64,000 nt of DNA. Origin: UBA7803 sp041690675. GTDB taxonomy: Bacteria; Pseudomonadota; Gammaproteobacteria; Pseudomonadales; Azotimanducaceae. The stretch is from positions 8,990-72,989 of the forward strand of contig JAWLGU010000010.1 of the NCBI GenBank assembly GCA_041690675.1, written 5' to 3'. Each line of letters opens with the position of its first letter. The first letter of the stretch is position 1. The notes beneath the pieces were generated by a model that ran no database searches, was not told the origin of the DNA, and was given only the letters and a program-made list of their open reading frames with translations. A program made the position numbers and the translations under genes. This document shows, in pieces, positions 18,463-27,127 of the stretch.

Positions 18463-19284
18463 GTGGCTACGTACGCGATCGGCGACGTTCAAGGTTGCTA
18501 CGACGAGCTCTGTGACCTGCTCGAGCACGTCCGCTTCGATCCAGGCCGGGATCGGCTATGGCTCGTTGGTGATCTCGTCAACCGCGGACCGAAGTCGCTC
18601 GCGGTGATCCGTCTGGTCCGCTCGTTGGGCGATGCGGCCGCCTGCGTGCTCGGCAATCACGACCTGCACCTGCTCGCAATCCGCTACGGCGGACATTCCG
18701 TCCGGCGCAGCGACACGTTCGCCGACGTGCTGGCGGCCGAGGATTTCGACGAGCTTTGCGATTGGTTGCGTCACCTTCCCATGCTGGTCCGGGACGACGC
18801 TCTGGGATACGTCATGACCCACGCCGGCGTACCGCACATCTGGAATTTCGAGCAGGCGGAGGATTACGCGCAGGAGGTGGAGGCTGTTCTGCGTGGTGAC
18901 GCACATCCGATCTACTTCGCCGGACTGTACGGGAATCTGCCGGACATCTGGGACGAATCCCTGCAGGGCCTCGATCGCTGGCGGGCCATAACGAATTACT
19001 TCACACGAATGCGTCTGGTGAGCGAGGAGGGTCGTTTGGACTTCGATCACAAAGGCGCCGTTGCGGATGCCCCGCCCGGCTGGTTCCCATGGTACGAGCT
19101 GCGCGCGCGGCGGCCTCTGGGCCCGCGCATCGTGTTCGGGCATTGGGCCGCGATCGAAGGCGTAACGAATCAGCCGGACGTGATCGCTCTGGACACCGGT
19201 TGCGTCTGGGGGCGACGCTTGACGGCTTTGTGCTTGGAGACGAGTAAGCTATTCAGTATACCCGCGCGATCGGAAATTTTCTGA
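18463..19284 (+). CDS. apaH: Diadenosine tetraphosphatase (symmetrical)
   Basis: Hydrolyses Ap4A to two ADP and removes Np4A caps from RNA. 273 residues from a GTG start. Metallophosphatase motifs GDVQGCYDE (7-15), WLVGDLVNRGP (about 33-43) and VLGNHDLH (about 62-69) are complete. It follows rsmA by 6 bases, so likely the last gene of the lptD operon. After its stop there is AT-rich inverted sequence but no convincing intrinsic terminator; the sigma-54 element for prkA lies 12 bases beyond the stop. Confidence 0.96.
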   Translation: MATYAIGDVQGCYDELCDLLEHVRFDPGRDRLWLVGDLVNRGPKSLAVIRLVRSLGDAAACVLGNHDLHLLAIRYGGHSVRRSDTFADVLAAEDFDELCDWLRHLPMLVRDDALGYVMTHAGVPHIWNFEQAEDYAQEVEAVLRGDAHPIYFAGLYGNLPDIWDESLQGLDRWRAITNYFTRMRLVSEEGRLDFDHKGAVADAPPGWFPWYELRARRPLGPRIVFGHWAAIEGVTNQPDVIALDTGCVWGRRLTALCLETSKLFSIPARSEIF

Positions 19285-19295
19285 GAATTTTTCGC

Positions 19296-19311
19296 TGGCA
19301 CTTTTCTGGCA
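19296..19311 (+). promoter_or_regulatory. Sigma-54 (RpoN) promoter of prkA-yeaH-spoVR
   Basis: TGGCAC, five bases, TGGCA. The -24 element is a perfect match, the invariant GG and GC are exactly ten bases apart, and the -12 half differs from TTGCA by one base. Predicted start of transcription is about 19322, giving an 80-base leader to the prkA ATG. Fits the known nitrogen-control dependence of E. coli yeaGH. Confidence 0.75.
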
Positions 19312-19401
19312 TGGGTCTAGTCTAATCGTACGAGCCGTAGAAGCTGTAAGAAGAAGAAAGTTGGTGGAACAGAGGGGGAAGCGCAGCAGAGGAGGCTGAT
19401 A

Positions 19402-21324
19402 ATGGGTGTCTTCGAGCACTATCAGGAACGATACGACGCGGCTCAAGAAGAAGAGCTGACCCTCCAGGAATACCTCGAGCTTTGTAAGAACGATCCAACC
19501 GCCTACGCCACCGCCGCCGAGCGCCTGCTGATGGCCGTGGGCGAGCCGGAATTCGTCGACACGTCCCACGACCCGCGACTGTCCAGAATCTTTTCCAACA
19601 AGGTCATCAAACGCTACCCGGCGTTCGACGAGTTCTACGGCATGGAGGAGTCCATCGAGCAGATCGTCTCGTTCTTCCGCCACGCCGCCCAGGGCCTCGA
19701 GGAGCGCAAGCAGATTCTGTACCTGCTGGGCCCCGTGGGAGGCGGCAAGAGCTCGCTCGCGGAGAAGCTCAAGTCGCTCATGCAGAAGATGCCCTTCTAC
19801 GCGCTGAAGGACTCCCCGGTGAACGAATCCCCCCTGGGGCTGTTCGATCCCGCCGAGGACGGCCACATCCTGGAGGAGGACTTCGGTATTCCGCGCCGGT
19901 ACCTCAAGGGGGTCATGTCCCCCTGGGCCGGCAAGCGGCTGAAGGAGTACGGCGGCGACATCACCCGCTTCAGAGTCGTCAAGAAGTACCCGTCCATCCT
20001 CGACCAGGTGGCCGTGGCCAAGACCGAGCCCGGCGACGAGAACAACCAGGACATCTCCGCTCTGGTGGGCAAGGTGGACATCCGCAAGCTCGAGACCTTC
20101 GCGCAGAACGATCCGGACGCCTATTCCTACTCCGGCGCGCTGTGCAAGGCCAACCAGGGCCTGATGGAGTTCGTGGAGATGTTCAAGGCGCCCATCAAGG
20201 TGCTGCATCCCCTGCTGACGGCGACCCAGGAAGGCAACTACAACGGCACCGAGGCCATCGGCGCCATGCCGTTCGACGGCATCGTGCTGGCACACTCCAA
20301 CGAGTCCGAGTGGCAGTCGTTCCGCAACAACAAGAACAACGAGGCTTTCATCGATCGGGTGTACATCGTCAAGGTGCCCTACTGCCTGAGGGTCTCCGAG
20401 GAGATCAAGATCTACGAGAAGCTGATTGTCGAGAGCTCGCTGAACCGGTCACCGTGCGCGCCGGACACCCTGCGCATGCTGGCGCAGTTCTCGGTGCTCT
20501 CGCGCATCAAGGAGCCGGAGAACTCCAGCATCTACTCGAAGATGCGGGTCTACGACGGCGAGAACCTCAAGGACACCGACCCGAAGGCCAAGACCCTGCA
20601 GGAGTACCGCGATGCTGCCGGGGTGGACGAGGGCATGGACGGCCTGTCGACCCGCTTCGCCTTCAAGATCCTTTCCAAGGTGTTCAACTTCGATCCCAGC
20701 GAGGTGGCCGCCAACCCGGTGCACCTCGTGTACGTGCTCGAGCAGCAGATCGAGCGAGAGCATTTCTCGGACGAGAAGCGCGAGCAGCTCATCCGCTACA
20801 TCAAGGAGTATCTGGCGCCGAAGTACGTGGATTTCATTGGCAAGGAAATCCAGACGGCGTACCTGGAGTCGTACTCGGAGTACGGGCAGAACATCTTCGA
20901 CCGCTACGTGACCTTCGCCGACTTCTGGATTCAGGATCAGGAGTACCGCGATCCGGAGACGGGCGACATCCTCGACCGCGCCTCGCTGAACGAGGAGCTC
21001 GAGAAGGTGGAGAAGCCGGCGGGCATCAGCAATCCGAAGGACTTCCGTCACGAGATCGTCAACTTCGTGCTGCGGGCGCGGGCCAACAACAACGGCAAGA
21101 ACCCCTCCTGGCAGAGCTACGAGAAGCTGCGCTCGGTGATCGAGAAAAAGATGTTCTCCAATACCGAGGATCTCCTGCCGGTGATCTCGTTCAACCCCAA
21201 GTCGTCCAGCGACGAGCAGAAGAAGCACGACGACTTCGTGGCCCGCATGGTGACCCGGGGTTACACCGAGAAGCAGGTGCGCCTGCTGGCGGAATGGTTC
21301 CTGCGGGTGCGCAAGTCGCAGTAG
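19402..21324 (+). CDS. prkA: PrkA/YeaG family serine protein kinase
   Basis: 640 residues. The N-terminal two thirds is an AAA+-like PrkA domain with Walker A LLGPVGGGKSSL (about 109-119); the C-terminal third is the PrkA kinase-like domain with VYDGENLKDTDPKAKTLQEY. In E. coli YeaG acts with YeaH in nitrogen-starvation and general stress; in Bacillus PrkA influences sporulation genes. Ribosome site GAGGAGG stands before the ATG. First gene of prkA-yeaH-spoVR, preceded by a sigma-54 promoter. Confidence 0.95.
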   Translation: MGVFEHYQERYDAAQEEELTLQEYLELCKNDPTAYATAAERLLMAVGEPEFVDTSHDPRLSRIFSNKVIKRYPAFDEFYGMEESIEQIVSFFRHAAQGLEERKQILYLLGPVGGGKSSLAEKLKSLMQKMPFYALKDSPVNESPLGLFDPAEDGHILEEDFGIPRRYLKGVMSPWAGKRLKEYGGDITRFRVVKKYPSILDQVAVAKTEPGDENNQDISALVGKVDIRKLETFAQNDPDAYSYSGALCKANQGLMEFVEMFKAPIKVLHPLLTATQEGNYNGTEAIGAMPFDGIVLAHSNESEWQSFRNNKNNEAFIDRVYIVKVPYCLRVSEEIKIYEKLIVESSLNRSPCAPDTLRMLAQFSVLSRIKEPENSSIYSKMRVYDGENLKDTDPKAKTLQEYRDAAGVDEGMDGLSTRFAFKILSKVFNFDPSEVAANPVHLVYVLEQQIEREHFSDEKREQLIRYIKEYLAPKYVDFIGKEIQTAYLESYSEYGQNIFDRYVTFADFWIQDQEYRDPETGDILDRASLNEELEKVEKPAGISNPKDFRHEIVNFVLRARANNNGKNPSWQSYEKLRSVIEKKMFSNTEDLLPVISFNPKSSSDEQKKHDDFVARMVTRGYTEKQVRLLAEWFLRVRKSQ

Positions 21325-21378
21325 GGGGGTCCGCCAGGTTCCGACGTTCACCGGTACAACCAGAGGTCGTTTCGTTTC

Positions 21379-22644
21379 ATGAGTTACATCATCGACCGCC
21401 GACTGAACTCGAAGAACAAGAACGCAGTCAACCGACAACGCTTTCTCGAGCGCTACAGGACCCACATCAAGCGCGCCGTCTCCGACGCCGTGGACCGGCG
21501 CAGCATCACCGACATGGAGCGGGGTGGGGAGGTCACCATCCCGGCCAGGGACATTTCCGAACCGGTGTTCCAGCACGGCACCGGCGGGCGCCGCACCGCG
21601 GTGCACCCGGGCAACCGGGAGTTCGTCGCCGGCGACCGGATCCCCCGCCCTGGCGGTGGCGGGGGCGGTGGCGGCGGCGGGGACGCGTCCGACTCCGGCG
21701 AAGGGGTGGACGACTTCGTCTTCCAGATCAGCCGAGACGAGTTTCTCGACTACCTGTTCGACGACCTGGAGTTGCCGAACCTGACCAAGCGCCACCTGAA
21801 GGGCAACGCCAGCTTCAAGTACGAGCGCGCCGGGTTCTCCGCCGACGGCGTGCCGGCAAAGCTCTCGGTGTTCCGCACCCTGCAGCAGGCCAAGGCGCGG
21901 CGCATCGCCCTCGGCGGCGAGACCCGCAAGCGCATCCGTGAGCTGGAGGAAGGCATCGCCGAGGCGGCGGGAATCGGCGACGAGGTGACGGGCATGCGGC
22001 TGCGCAACCAGCTCGCGCGGCTCGAGCGGCGGGAGCGGCGCATTCCCTTTCTCGACTCCACCGATCTGCGCTACAACCTGCACGTGAAGCGCCCGGTGCC
22101 CACCTCCCAGGCGGTGATGTTCTGCCTGATGGACGTGTCCGGCTCCATGGATCAGGCCACCAAGGACATGGCCAAGCGCTTCTACCTGCTGCTGTATCTG
22201 TTCCTCAAGCGTCACTACGAGCGCACGGAGGTGGTGTTCATCCGCCACCACACCACCGCCCGGGAAGTGGACGAGCACGACTTCTTCTACTCGCGGGAGA
22301 CCGGCGGCACGGTGGTTTCCAGCGCCCTCAAGCTGATGAGGAAGATCGTCGACGACCGTTACTCGCCGGATGCCTGGAACATCTACGCCGCCCAGGCTTC
22401 CGACGGCGACAACTGGAACGACGACTCGCCGCTGTGCGGCAAGTTCCTTGCCGAGAGTCTGCTGCCGCTGGTGCAGTATTACGCCTACATCGAGATTACC
22501 CAGCGCAGCCATCAGGCGCTGTGGCGGGAATACGAGCGCCTGGCCCAGTTCCACCCGGAAGCCTTCGCCATGCGCCACATCACCGCGCCGGCGGACATCT
22601 TCCCGGTGTTCCACGAGCTGTTTCAGAAGAGGGATGCCGCATGA
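21379..22644 (+). CDS. yeaH: UPF0229/DUF444 family protein YeaH
   Basis: 421 residues. After a basic N-terminus (NRQRFLERYRTHIKRAV) comes a glycine run near residues 93-101, then a von Willebrand A-like core with the MIDAS-type MDVSGSMDQATK near 250-261. Acts in the same stress pathway as PrkA and SpoVR; molecular function not settled. Ends ATGA with the spoVR start inside its stop, so translation is coupled. Confidence 0.94.
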   Translation: MSYIIDRRLNSKNKNAVNRQRFLERYRTHIKRAVSDAVDRRSITDMERGGEVTIPARDISEPVFQHGTGGRRTAVHPGNREFVAGDRIPRPGGGGGGGGGGDASDSGEGVDDFVFQISRDEFLDYLFDDLELPNLTKRHLKGNASFKYERAGFSADGVPAKLSVFRTLQQAKARRIALGGETRKRIRELEEGIAEAAGIGDEVTGMRLRNQLARLERRERRIPFLDSTDLRYNLHVKRPVPTSQAVMFCLMDVSGSMDQATKDMAKRFYLLLYLFLKRHYERTEVVFIRHHTTAREVDEHDFFYSRETGGTVVSSALKLMRKIVDDRYSPDAWNIYAAQASDGDNWNDDSPLCGKFLAESLLPLVQYYAYIEITQRSHQALWREYERLAQFHPEAFAMRHITAPADIFPVFHELFQKRDAA

Positions 22645-24206
22645 GCCGAGCGGGGACCACGGTGGCGGCGGGGGCCGCCGGCGCGGGCGGCAGCGGCGGG
22701 CGGCGCCGCCGGCCGCTCTCCGAGGGCAGCGACTGGACCTTCGAGCTGATCCGCGAGCTCGATCACGAGATCGGCATCCTCGCAGAGGAGTACGGCCTCG
22801 ACACCTACCCCACTCAGATCGAGGTGATCCGCTCCGACCAGATGATGGACGCCTACGCCTCGGTGGGCATGCCCATCGGCTATCACCACTGGTCGTACGG
22901 CAAGCAGTTCGTGGCGGTGGAGAGCCAGTACCAGCACGGGCTCATGGGGCTGGCCTACGAGATCGTCATCAACTCCAATCCCTGTATCGCCTACCTGATG
23001 GAGGAGAACACGCTGACCATGCAGGCCCTGGTCATCGCTCATGCCTGCTACGGTCACAACTCCTTCTTCAAGGGCAACTACCTGTTCCGCACCTGGACGG
23101 ACGCCACCTCCATCATCGACTACCTGGTGTTCGCCAAGAACTACATCGCCGACTGCGAGGAGCGCTACGGTGTGCGGGAGGTCGAGCAGCTGCTGGACGC
23201 CTGCCACGCGCTGATGAACTACGGGGTCGACCGCTACAAGCGCCCGCGGCCCATTTCCGCCGAGGAGGAGCGGCGCCGCCAGCGGGAGCGGGCGGAATGG
23301 GTGCAGCGCAACCTCAACGATTTGTGGCGCACCCTGCCGGAGCCCCGGCACAAGAAGCAGCCGCCGGACGAGCGGCGCTTCCCCGCGGAGCCCCAGGAGA
23401 ACCTGCTGTACTTCATCGAGAAGCACGCGCCGCTTCTGGAGCCGTGGCAGCGGGAGATCGTTCGCATCGTCCGCAAGATGGCGCAGTACTTCTACCCCCA
23501 GCGCCAGACCCAGGTGATGAACGAGGGGTGGGCCACCTTCTGGCACTACACCCTGATGAACCGGCTCTACGACGAAGGGCTGATCACCGAAGGCGCGGTC
23601 ATGGAGTTCCTGACCAGCCACACGGCGGTGGTCTTCCAGCCGCCGTTCGATCATCCCGGTTATCGCGGCATCAACCCCTATGCGCTCGGGTTCGCCATCT
23701 TCACGGACCTGAAGCGGATGTGCGAGACGCCCACGGACGAAGACCGGGAATGGTTCCCGGACATCGCCGGCGGCGACTGGCTGGAGGTGGTGCACCACGC
23801 CATGCGCAACTACAAGGACGAGAGCTTCATCCTGCAGTTCCTGTCGCCCAAGGTGATGCGTGACCTGCGGCTGTTCGGCATCGTCGACGACGATGCCGAC
23901 GATGCCATCGAAGTGAGCGCCATTCACGACCACCAGGGCTACCGGCGGGTGCGGGAGCAGCTCGCCAGCCAGTACAACCTGGGGGACCGGGAGCCGAACA
24001 TTCAGGTCACCCGGGTGGACCTGCGCGGCGACCGGGGCCTGACCCTGCGCCACGCGCAACATCAGCGCCGGCCCCTGGGCAACACCACCGACGAGGTGTT
24101 GAAGCACCTGCACCAGCTCTGGGGTTTCCCCGTGCGGCTGGAATCGGTGCGCGACGACGAGGTCATCGCCCGAACTGCGTGCCCGGCAGATTCGGGGTGG
24201 GAATAG
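22641..24206 (+). CDS. spoVR: SpoVR family protein (YcgB)
   Basis: 521 residues starting MSRAGTTVAAG with a Gly/Ala-rich leader, then the SpoVR core: WTFELIRELDHEIG, SVGMPIGYHHWSYGKQF, AYLMEENTLTMQALVIAHACYGHN, MNEGWATFWHYTLMN and NPYALGFAIF. Role unknown outside sporulation in Bacillus; in Gram-negatives it is nearly always linked to prkA and yeaH. The ATG overlaps the yeaH stop. A longer upstream reading is possible but lies wholly within yeaH and is not protein-like. Confidence 0.95.
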   Translation: MSRAGTTVAAGAAGAGGSGGRRRRPLSEGSDWTFELIRELDHEIGILAEEYGLDTYPTQIEVIRSDQMMDAYASVGMPIGYHHWSYGKQFVAVESQYQHGLMGLAYEIVINSNPCIAYLMEENTLTMQALVIAHACYGHNSFFKGNYLFRTWTDATSIIDYLVFAKNYIADCEERYGVREVEQLLDACHALMNYGVDRYKRPRPISAEEERRRQRERAEWVQRNLNDLWRTLPEPRHKKQPPDERRFPAEPQENLLYFIEKHAPLLEPWQREIVRIVRKMAQYFYPQRQTQVMNEGWATFWHYTLMNRLYDEGLITEGAVMEFLTSHTAVVFQPPFDHPGYRGINPYALGFAIFTDLKRMCETPTDEDREWFPDIAGGDWLEVVHHAMRNYKDESFILQFLSPKVMRDLRLFGIVDDDADDAIEVSAIHDHQGYRRVREQLASQYNLGDREPNIQVTRVDLRGDRGLTLRHAQHQRRPLGNTTDEVLKHLHQLWGFPVRLESVRDDEVIARTACPADSGWE

Positions 24207-24214
24207 ACAGTCGC

Positions 24215-24343
24215 TGTCCGCTTTTCGCTTTCCGCTGTCCGCGGAGCGGCGATCAGCGGTCAGCGGTCGGCGGTCAGCAAGAGGGCACCTGCCAGTATCC
24301 AGCGACACCGCTCTTGCCGATAGCTGATAGCTGATGGCCGATC
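24215..24343. repeat. Heptad-repeat palindromic intergenic element
   Basis: Three four-unit arrays of 7-bp repeats fill the gap between spoVR and cca. Array A (24215-24242) has units like TGTCCGC and TTTCCGC. Array B (24251-24278) is GATCAGC, GGTCAGC, GGTCGGC, GGTCAGC. Array C (24316-24343) is the same kind on the other strand. B plus AAGAG (to 24283) and CTCTT plus C (24311-24343) make a 33-bp inverted repeat with 24 matched positions (28 counting G-U pairs) around a 27-base loop. It may fold in RNA and act as a terminator, or be a REP-like mobile palindrome. Confidence 0.75.
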
Positions 24344-24372
24344 GCGGCCCGCAACATGCTAACGTAGCCGCC

Positions 24373-25461
24373 ATGCAAATTTACCTCGTCGGCGGCGCCG
24401 TGCGTGACGAGCTGCTCGGCCGCCCGGTGAAGGAACGGGACTGGGTGGTGGTGGGCAGCACCCCCGAGGACATGTCGGCCCTGGGTTTTCGCCAGGTGGG
24501 CCGGGACTTCCCGGTGTTCCTGCATCCCGACACGGGCGAGGAGTACGCGCTGGCTCGCACCGAGCGAAAGACCGGTCCCGGGCACACGGGTTTCGTCTGC
24601 CACGCCGGCCCCGACGTCACCCTGGAGGACGACCTGCTGCGCCGGGACCTCACGGTGAACGCCATGGCGCGGGATGCCGACGGCACCCTGGTGGATCCCT
24701 TCGGCGGGCGCGAGGATCTTGAACGCCGGCTGCTCCGGCACGTCTCCGACGCCTTCAGTGAGGATCCCCTCCGGGTGTTCCGGGTGGCCCGGTTCGCGGC
24801 CCAGCTCCCGGGCTTTCGCGTGGCGCCGGAGACCCTGGATCTCATGCGCCGCATGGCAAGCCAGCGCATGCTCGAAGAGCTGTCGGCGGAGCGGGTGTGG
24901 CAGGAGCTGGTGAAGGCGCTGGCGAGCCCGGCGCCGGAGCAGTTCTTCCAGGTGCTCGAGGAGGCCGGGGCGATGACGCCCTGGCTGCGCGAGCTTCGAG
25001 GTGTGGAACCGGCCTTCCCGGGCGATCTCGAGTCGCCGGAGCAGCGGTTCGGCGCCCTGGCCTGGAGCCTGCCGCGTCAGGCGGTAACGGACCTGTGCGA
25101 GCGGCTCAAGGCACCGAAGCGATTCCAGCAACTCGCCGAGCATGTCGCGGAGCACGGGCGGATCCTCGCGGCGTGGCGCGATCGCGACCCGGCCGAGGTA
25201 CTGGCCGCGGTGGTGGCCATCGGTGGTGTGGACCGCCACCGGGACCCGGAGCCGGCGCTGGCGGTGGTGGAACGCTGCAGCGCTCGAAGTCTCGGCGTGC
25301 TGCGAGCGCTCATCGACGAGCTTGCCAACCTGGGCTCGACGGAGTTCCGCGCCCGGGGCCTCAGCGGCAAGGCACTGGGCGAAGCCATTCGACGCGGCCG
25401 GCTGGAACGGATTCGCGTCGCCCAGGACAAACGACCTACTGTGAGTGAGAAGGATCGATGA
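24373..25461 (+). CDS. cca: CCA-adding tRNA nucleotidyltransferase, HD-less
   Basis: Adds or repairs the 3' CCA of tRNA. 362 residues starting MQIYLVGGAVRDELLG. Motifs: GGAVRD (7-12), DFPVFLHPDTGEEYALARTERK, RRDLTVNAMA (about 92-101), EDPLRVFRVARFAA (about 135-148) and the EERVW-like SAERVWQEL. The E. coli enzyme has 412 residues with an HD phosphohydrolase domain; here the His-Asp of that domain is replaced (FGALAWSL at about residue 223) and the region is shortened. The gene overlaps the DUF411 gene by 4 bases. Confidence 0.93.
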   Translation: MQIYLVGGAVRDELLGRPVKERDWVVVGSTPEDMSALGFRQVGRDFPVFLHPDTGEEYALARTERKTGPGHTGFVCHAGPDVTLEDDLLRRDLTVNAMARDADGTLVDPFGGREDLERRLLRHVSDAFSEDPLRVFRVARFAAQLPGFRVAPETLDLMRRMASQRMLEELSAERVWQELVKALASPAPEQFFQVLEEAGAMTPWLRELRGVEPAFPGDLESPEQRFGALAWSLPRQAVTDLCERLKAPKRFQQLAEHVAEHGRILAAWRDRDPAEVLAAVVAIGGVDRHRDPEPALAVVERCSARSLGVLRALIDELANLGSTEFRARGLSGKALGEAIRRGRLERIRVAQDKRPTVSEKDR

Positions 25462-25949
25462 TGATCGGACGAGCATTCCTCATCGCCGGCACGTTCGCCG
25501 GTGCGTTGTTCACCCTCGCCGGTTGCACGGGCGAAGCGGCGGCCACGGCGGCCGCCAGTGCGACGGAGCCGCTGGCGGCCATGGTGGTGCACAAGAGCCC
25601 CACCTGCGGCTGCTGCGGTGACTGGATCGAGCACATGGAAGGCGCCGGGTTCACGGTTGACGTCCGGGACACCACGGAGCTCGCGCCCATCAAGGAAGCG
25701 GCCGGTGTGCCGTACGGTCTCGGCTCCTGCCACACCGCCGAGGTCGAAGGCTACTTCGTGGAGGGTCACGTGCCCGCAGCGGACGTGGTCCGTCTGCTCG
25801 AGGAGCGGCCGGAGGCCCTCGGCCTCACGGTGCCGGGCATGCCCCTGGGATCGCCCGGCATGGAGGTGCCGAGCGGCGAGGTGCAGGCCTACGACGTCCT
25901 GCTGGTTTTGCCGGACGGCAGCACCCGCGTGTACGCCAGCTACCCCTGA
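25458..25949 (+). CDS. DUF411 metal-binding lipoprotein
   Basis: 163 residues: lipoprotein signal with lipobox LAGC (Cys near residue 23), an Ala-rich linker, then the DUF411 domain with CGCCGDWIEHM (about 50-60), YGLGSCHTAEVEGYFVEGHVP (Cys and His ligands) and GMPLGSPGMEVP. Family members bind copper or other metals in the periplasm and are common beside copper-resistance genes. ATG overlaps the cca stop, so translation is coupled to a tRNA-repair gene, an odd pairing. The copper island begins 1.2 kb further on. Confidence 0.88.
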   Translation: MMIGRAFLIAGTFAGALFTLAGCTGEAAATAAASATEPLAAMVVHKSPTCGCCGDWIEHMEGAGFTVDVRDTTELAPIKEAAGVPYGLGSCHTAEVEGYFVEGHVPAADVVRLLEERPEALGLTVPGMPLGSPGMEVPSGEVQAYDVLLVLPDGSTRVYASYP

Positions 25950-26008
25950 TCCGGCCTCGCGCGTCGTCCCGCCCCGGCGATTGGCATCCATCCTGCAGCC
26001 GCCGTGGA

Positions 26009-27121
26009 ATGACCAGCCCGGTGAAACGCCTGCTGACCTTCGGCCAGAGTCCCTGGCTGGACTTCATTTCCCGTGGCTTCCTGGCGCGGGGCGAGCTCGG
26101 GCGGCTCATGGAGCGCATGGGGTTGCGGGGCGTGACCTCGAACCCGGTGATCTTCGAGGAGGCCATGGCGCACTCGGACGACTACGACGCGGCGCTCCGA
26201 GCCCTGGCGGCCGAAGACAGGAGCGCCGTGGAGATCTACGAGGCCCTGGCCGTGGAGGACGTTCGCTCCGCGGCGGACGCGCTGTCGCCCGTCTACCGTC
26301 AGACGGACGGCGGGGACGGCTTCGTGAGCCTGGAGGTCTCGCCGCATCTGGCCGATGACGCCGACGCCACGGTGGCCGAGGCCCGGCGCCTCTGGTCGGC
26401 CCTGGACCGGCCCAACGTCATGATCAAGGTGCCGGCGACACTGGCGGGCCTGGTCGCCATCCGAGCCCTTCTGGCCGAGGGCATCAACGTCAACGTCACC
26501 CTGCTGTTCACCGTCGACCGCTACCGGCAGGTGCACGAGGCGTACCTGGAAGGCATGGAGGGGGCGATGGAGGCCGGGCGTCCGGTGGAGCGCATCGCCT
26601 CCGTGGCCAGCTTTTTCCTGAGCCGCATCGACACCCTGGTGGATCGGGAGCTGGATCGCCTGGCGGCTTCCGGCGGGAGCCGGCGCGACGAGGCGGCGGC
26701 GCTCCGTGGCGAGACGGCCATCGCCTGTGCCCGCTGCGCCTACGGCGTTTTTCAGGCGGCGATGACGTCGGAGCGTTTCGCGCGCCTGGCTGCTCACGGG
26801 GCCCGCCCGCAGCGCCTGCTCTGGGCCAGCACCGGCGCCAAGGACCCCGCCTACAGCGACGTCAAGTACATCGAGCCGCTCATCGGCCCCCACACGGTGA
26901 GCACCATGCCCCTGGCCACCCTGGAGGCGTACCACGACCACGGCGATCCCGCCCTGCGGCTGATCGGCAGCCGGGCGGCGGGGGAGCGGGTGCTCGAGCG
27001 GCTCACCGGCATCGGCATCGACCTGGACGCAGCGGGTGCGCAGCTTCTCCACGAGGGCATCGACAAGTTCGCCCAGCCCTTCGATCGGCTGCTGGAGAAG
27101 CTCGGCGCACGGTTGGGGTAA
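26009..27121 (+). CDS. tal: Transaldolase (long form)
   Basis: 370 residues. Transfers dihydroxyacetone between sugar phosphates in the pentose phosphate pathway. GVTSNPVIFEEA near residue 35 and the Schiff-base Lys in VMIKVPAT near 137 are the family marks; WASTGAKDPAYSDVKY near 274 is conserved. The length and ending match the long transaldolases found in cyanobacteria and actinobacteria and not TalB. Converges on the P-type ATPase gene with 6 bases between stops. Confidence 0.92.
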   Translation: MTSPVKRLLTFGQSPWLDFISRGFLARGELGRLMERMGLRGVTSNPVIFEEAMAHSDDYDAALRALAAEDRSAVEIYEALAVEDVRSAADALSPVYRQTDGGDGFVSLEVSPHLADDADATVAEARRLWSALDRPNVMIKVPATLAGLVAIRALLAEGINVNVTLLFTVDRYRQVHEAYLEGMEGAMEAGRPVERIASVASFFLSRIDTLVDRELDRLAASGGSRRDEAAALRGETAIACARCAYGVFQAAMTSERFARLAAHGARPQRLLWASTGAKDPAYSDVKYIEPLIGPHTVSTMPLATLEAYHDHGDPALRLIGSRAAGERVLERLTGIGIDLDAAGAQLLHEGIDKFAQPFDRLLEKLGARLG

Positions 27122-27127
27122 AGGCCG

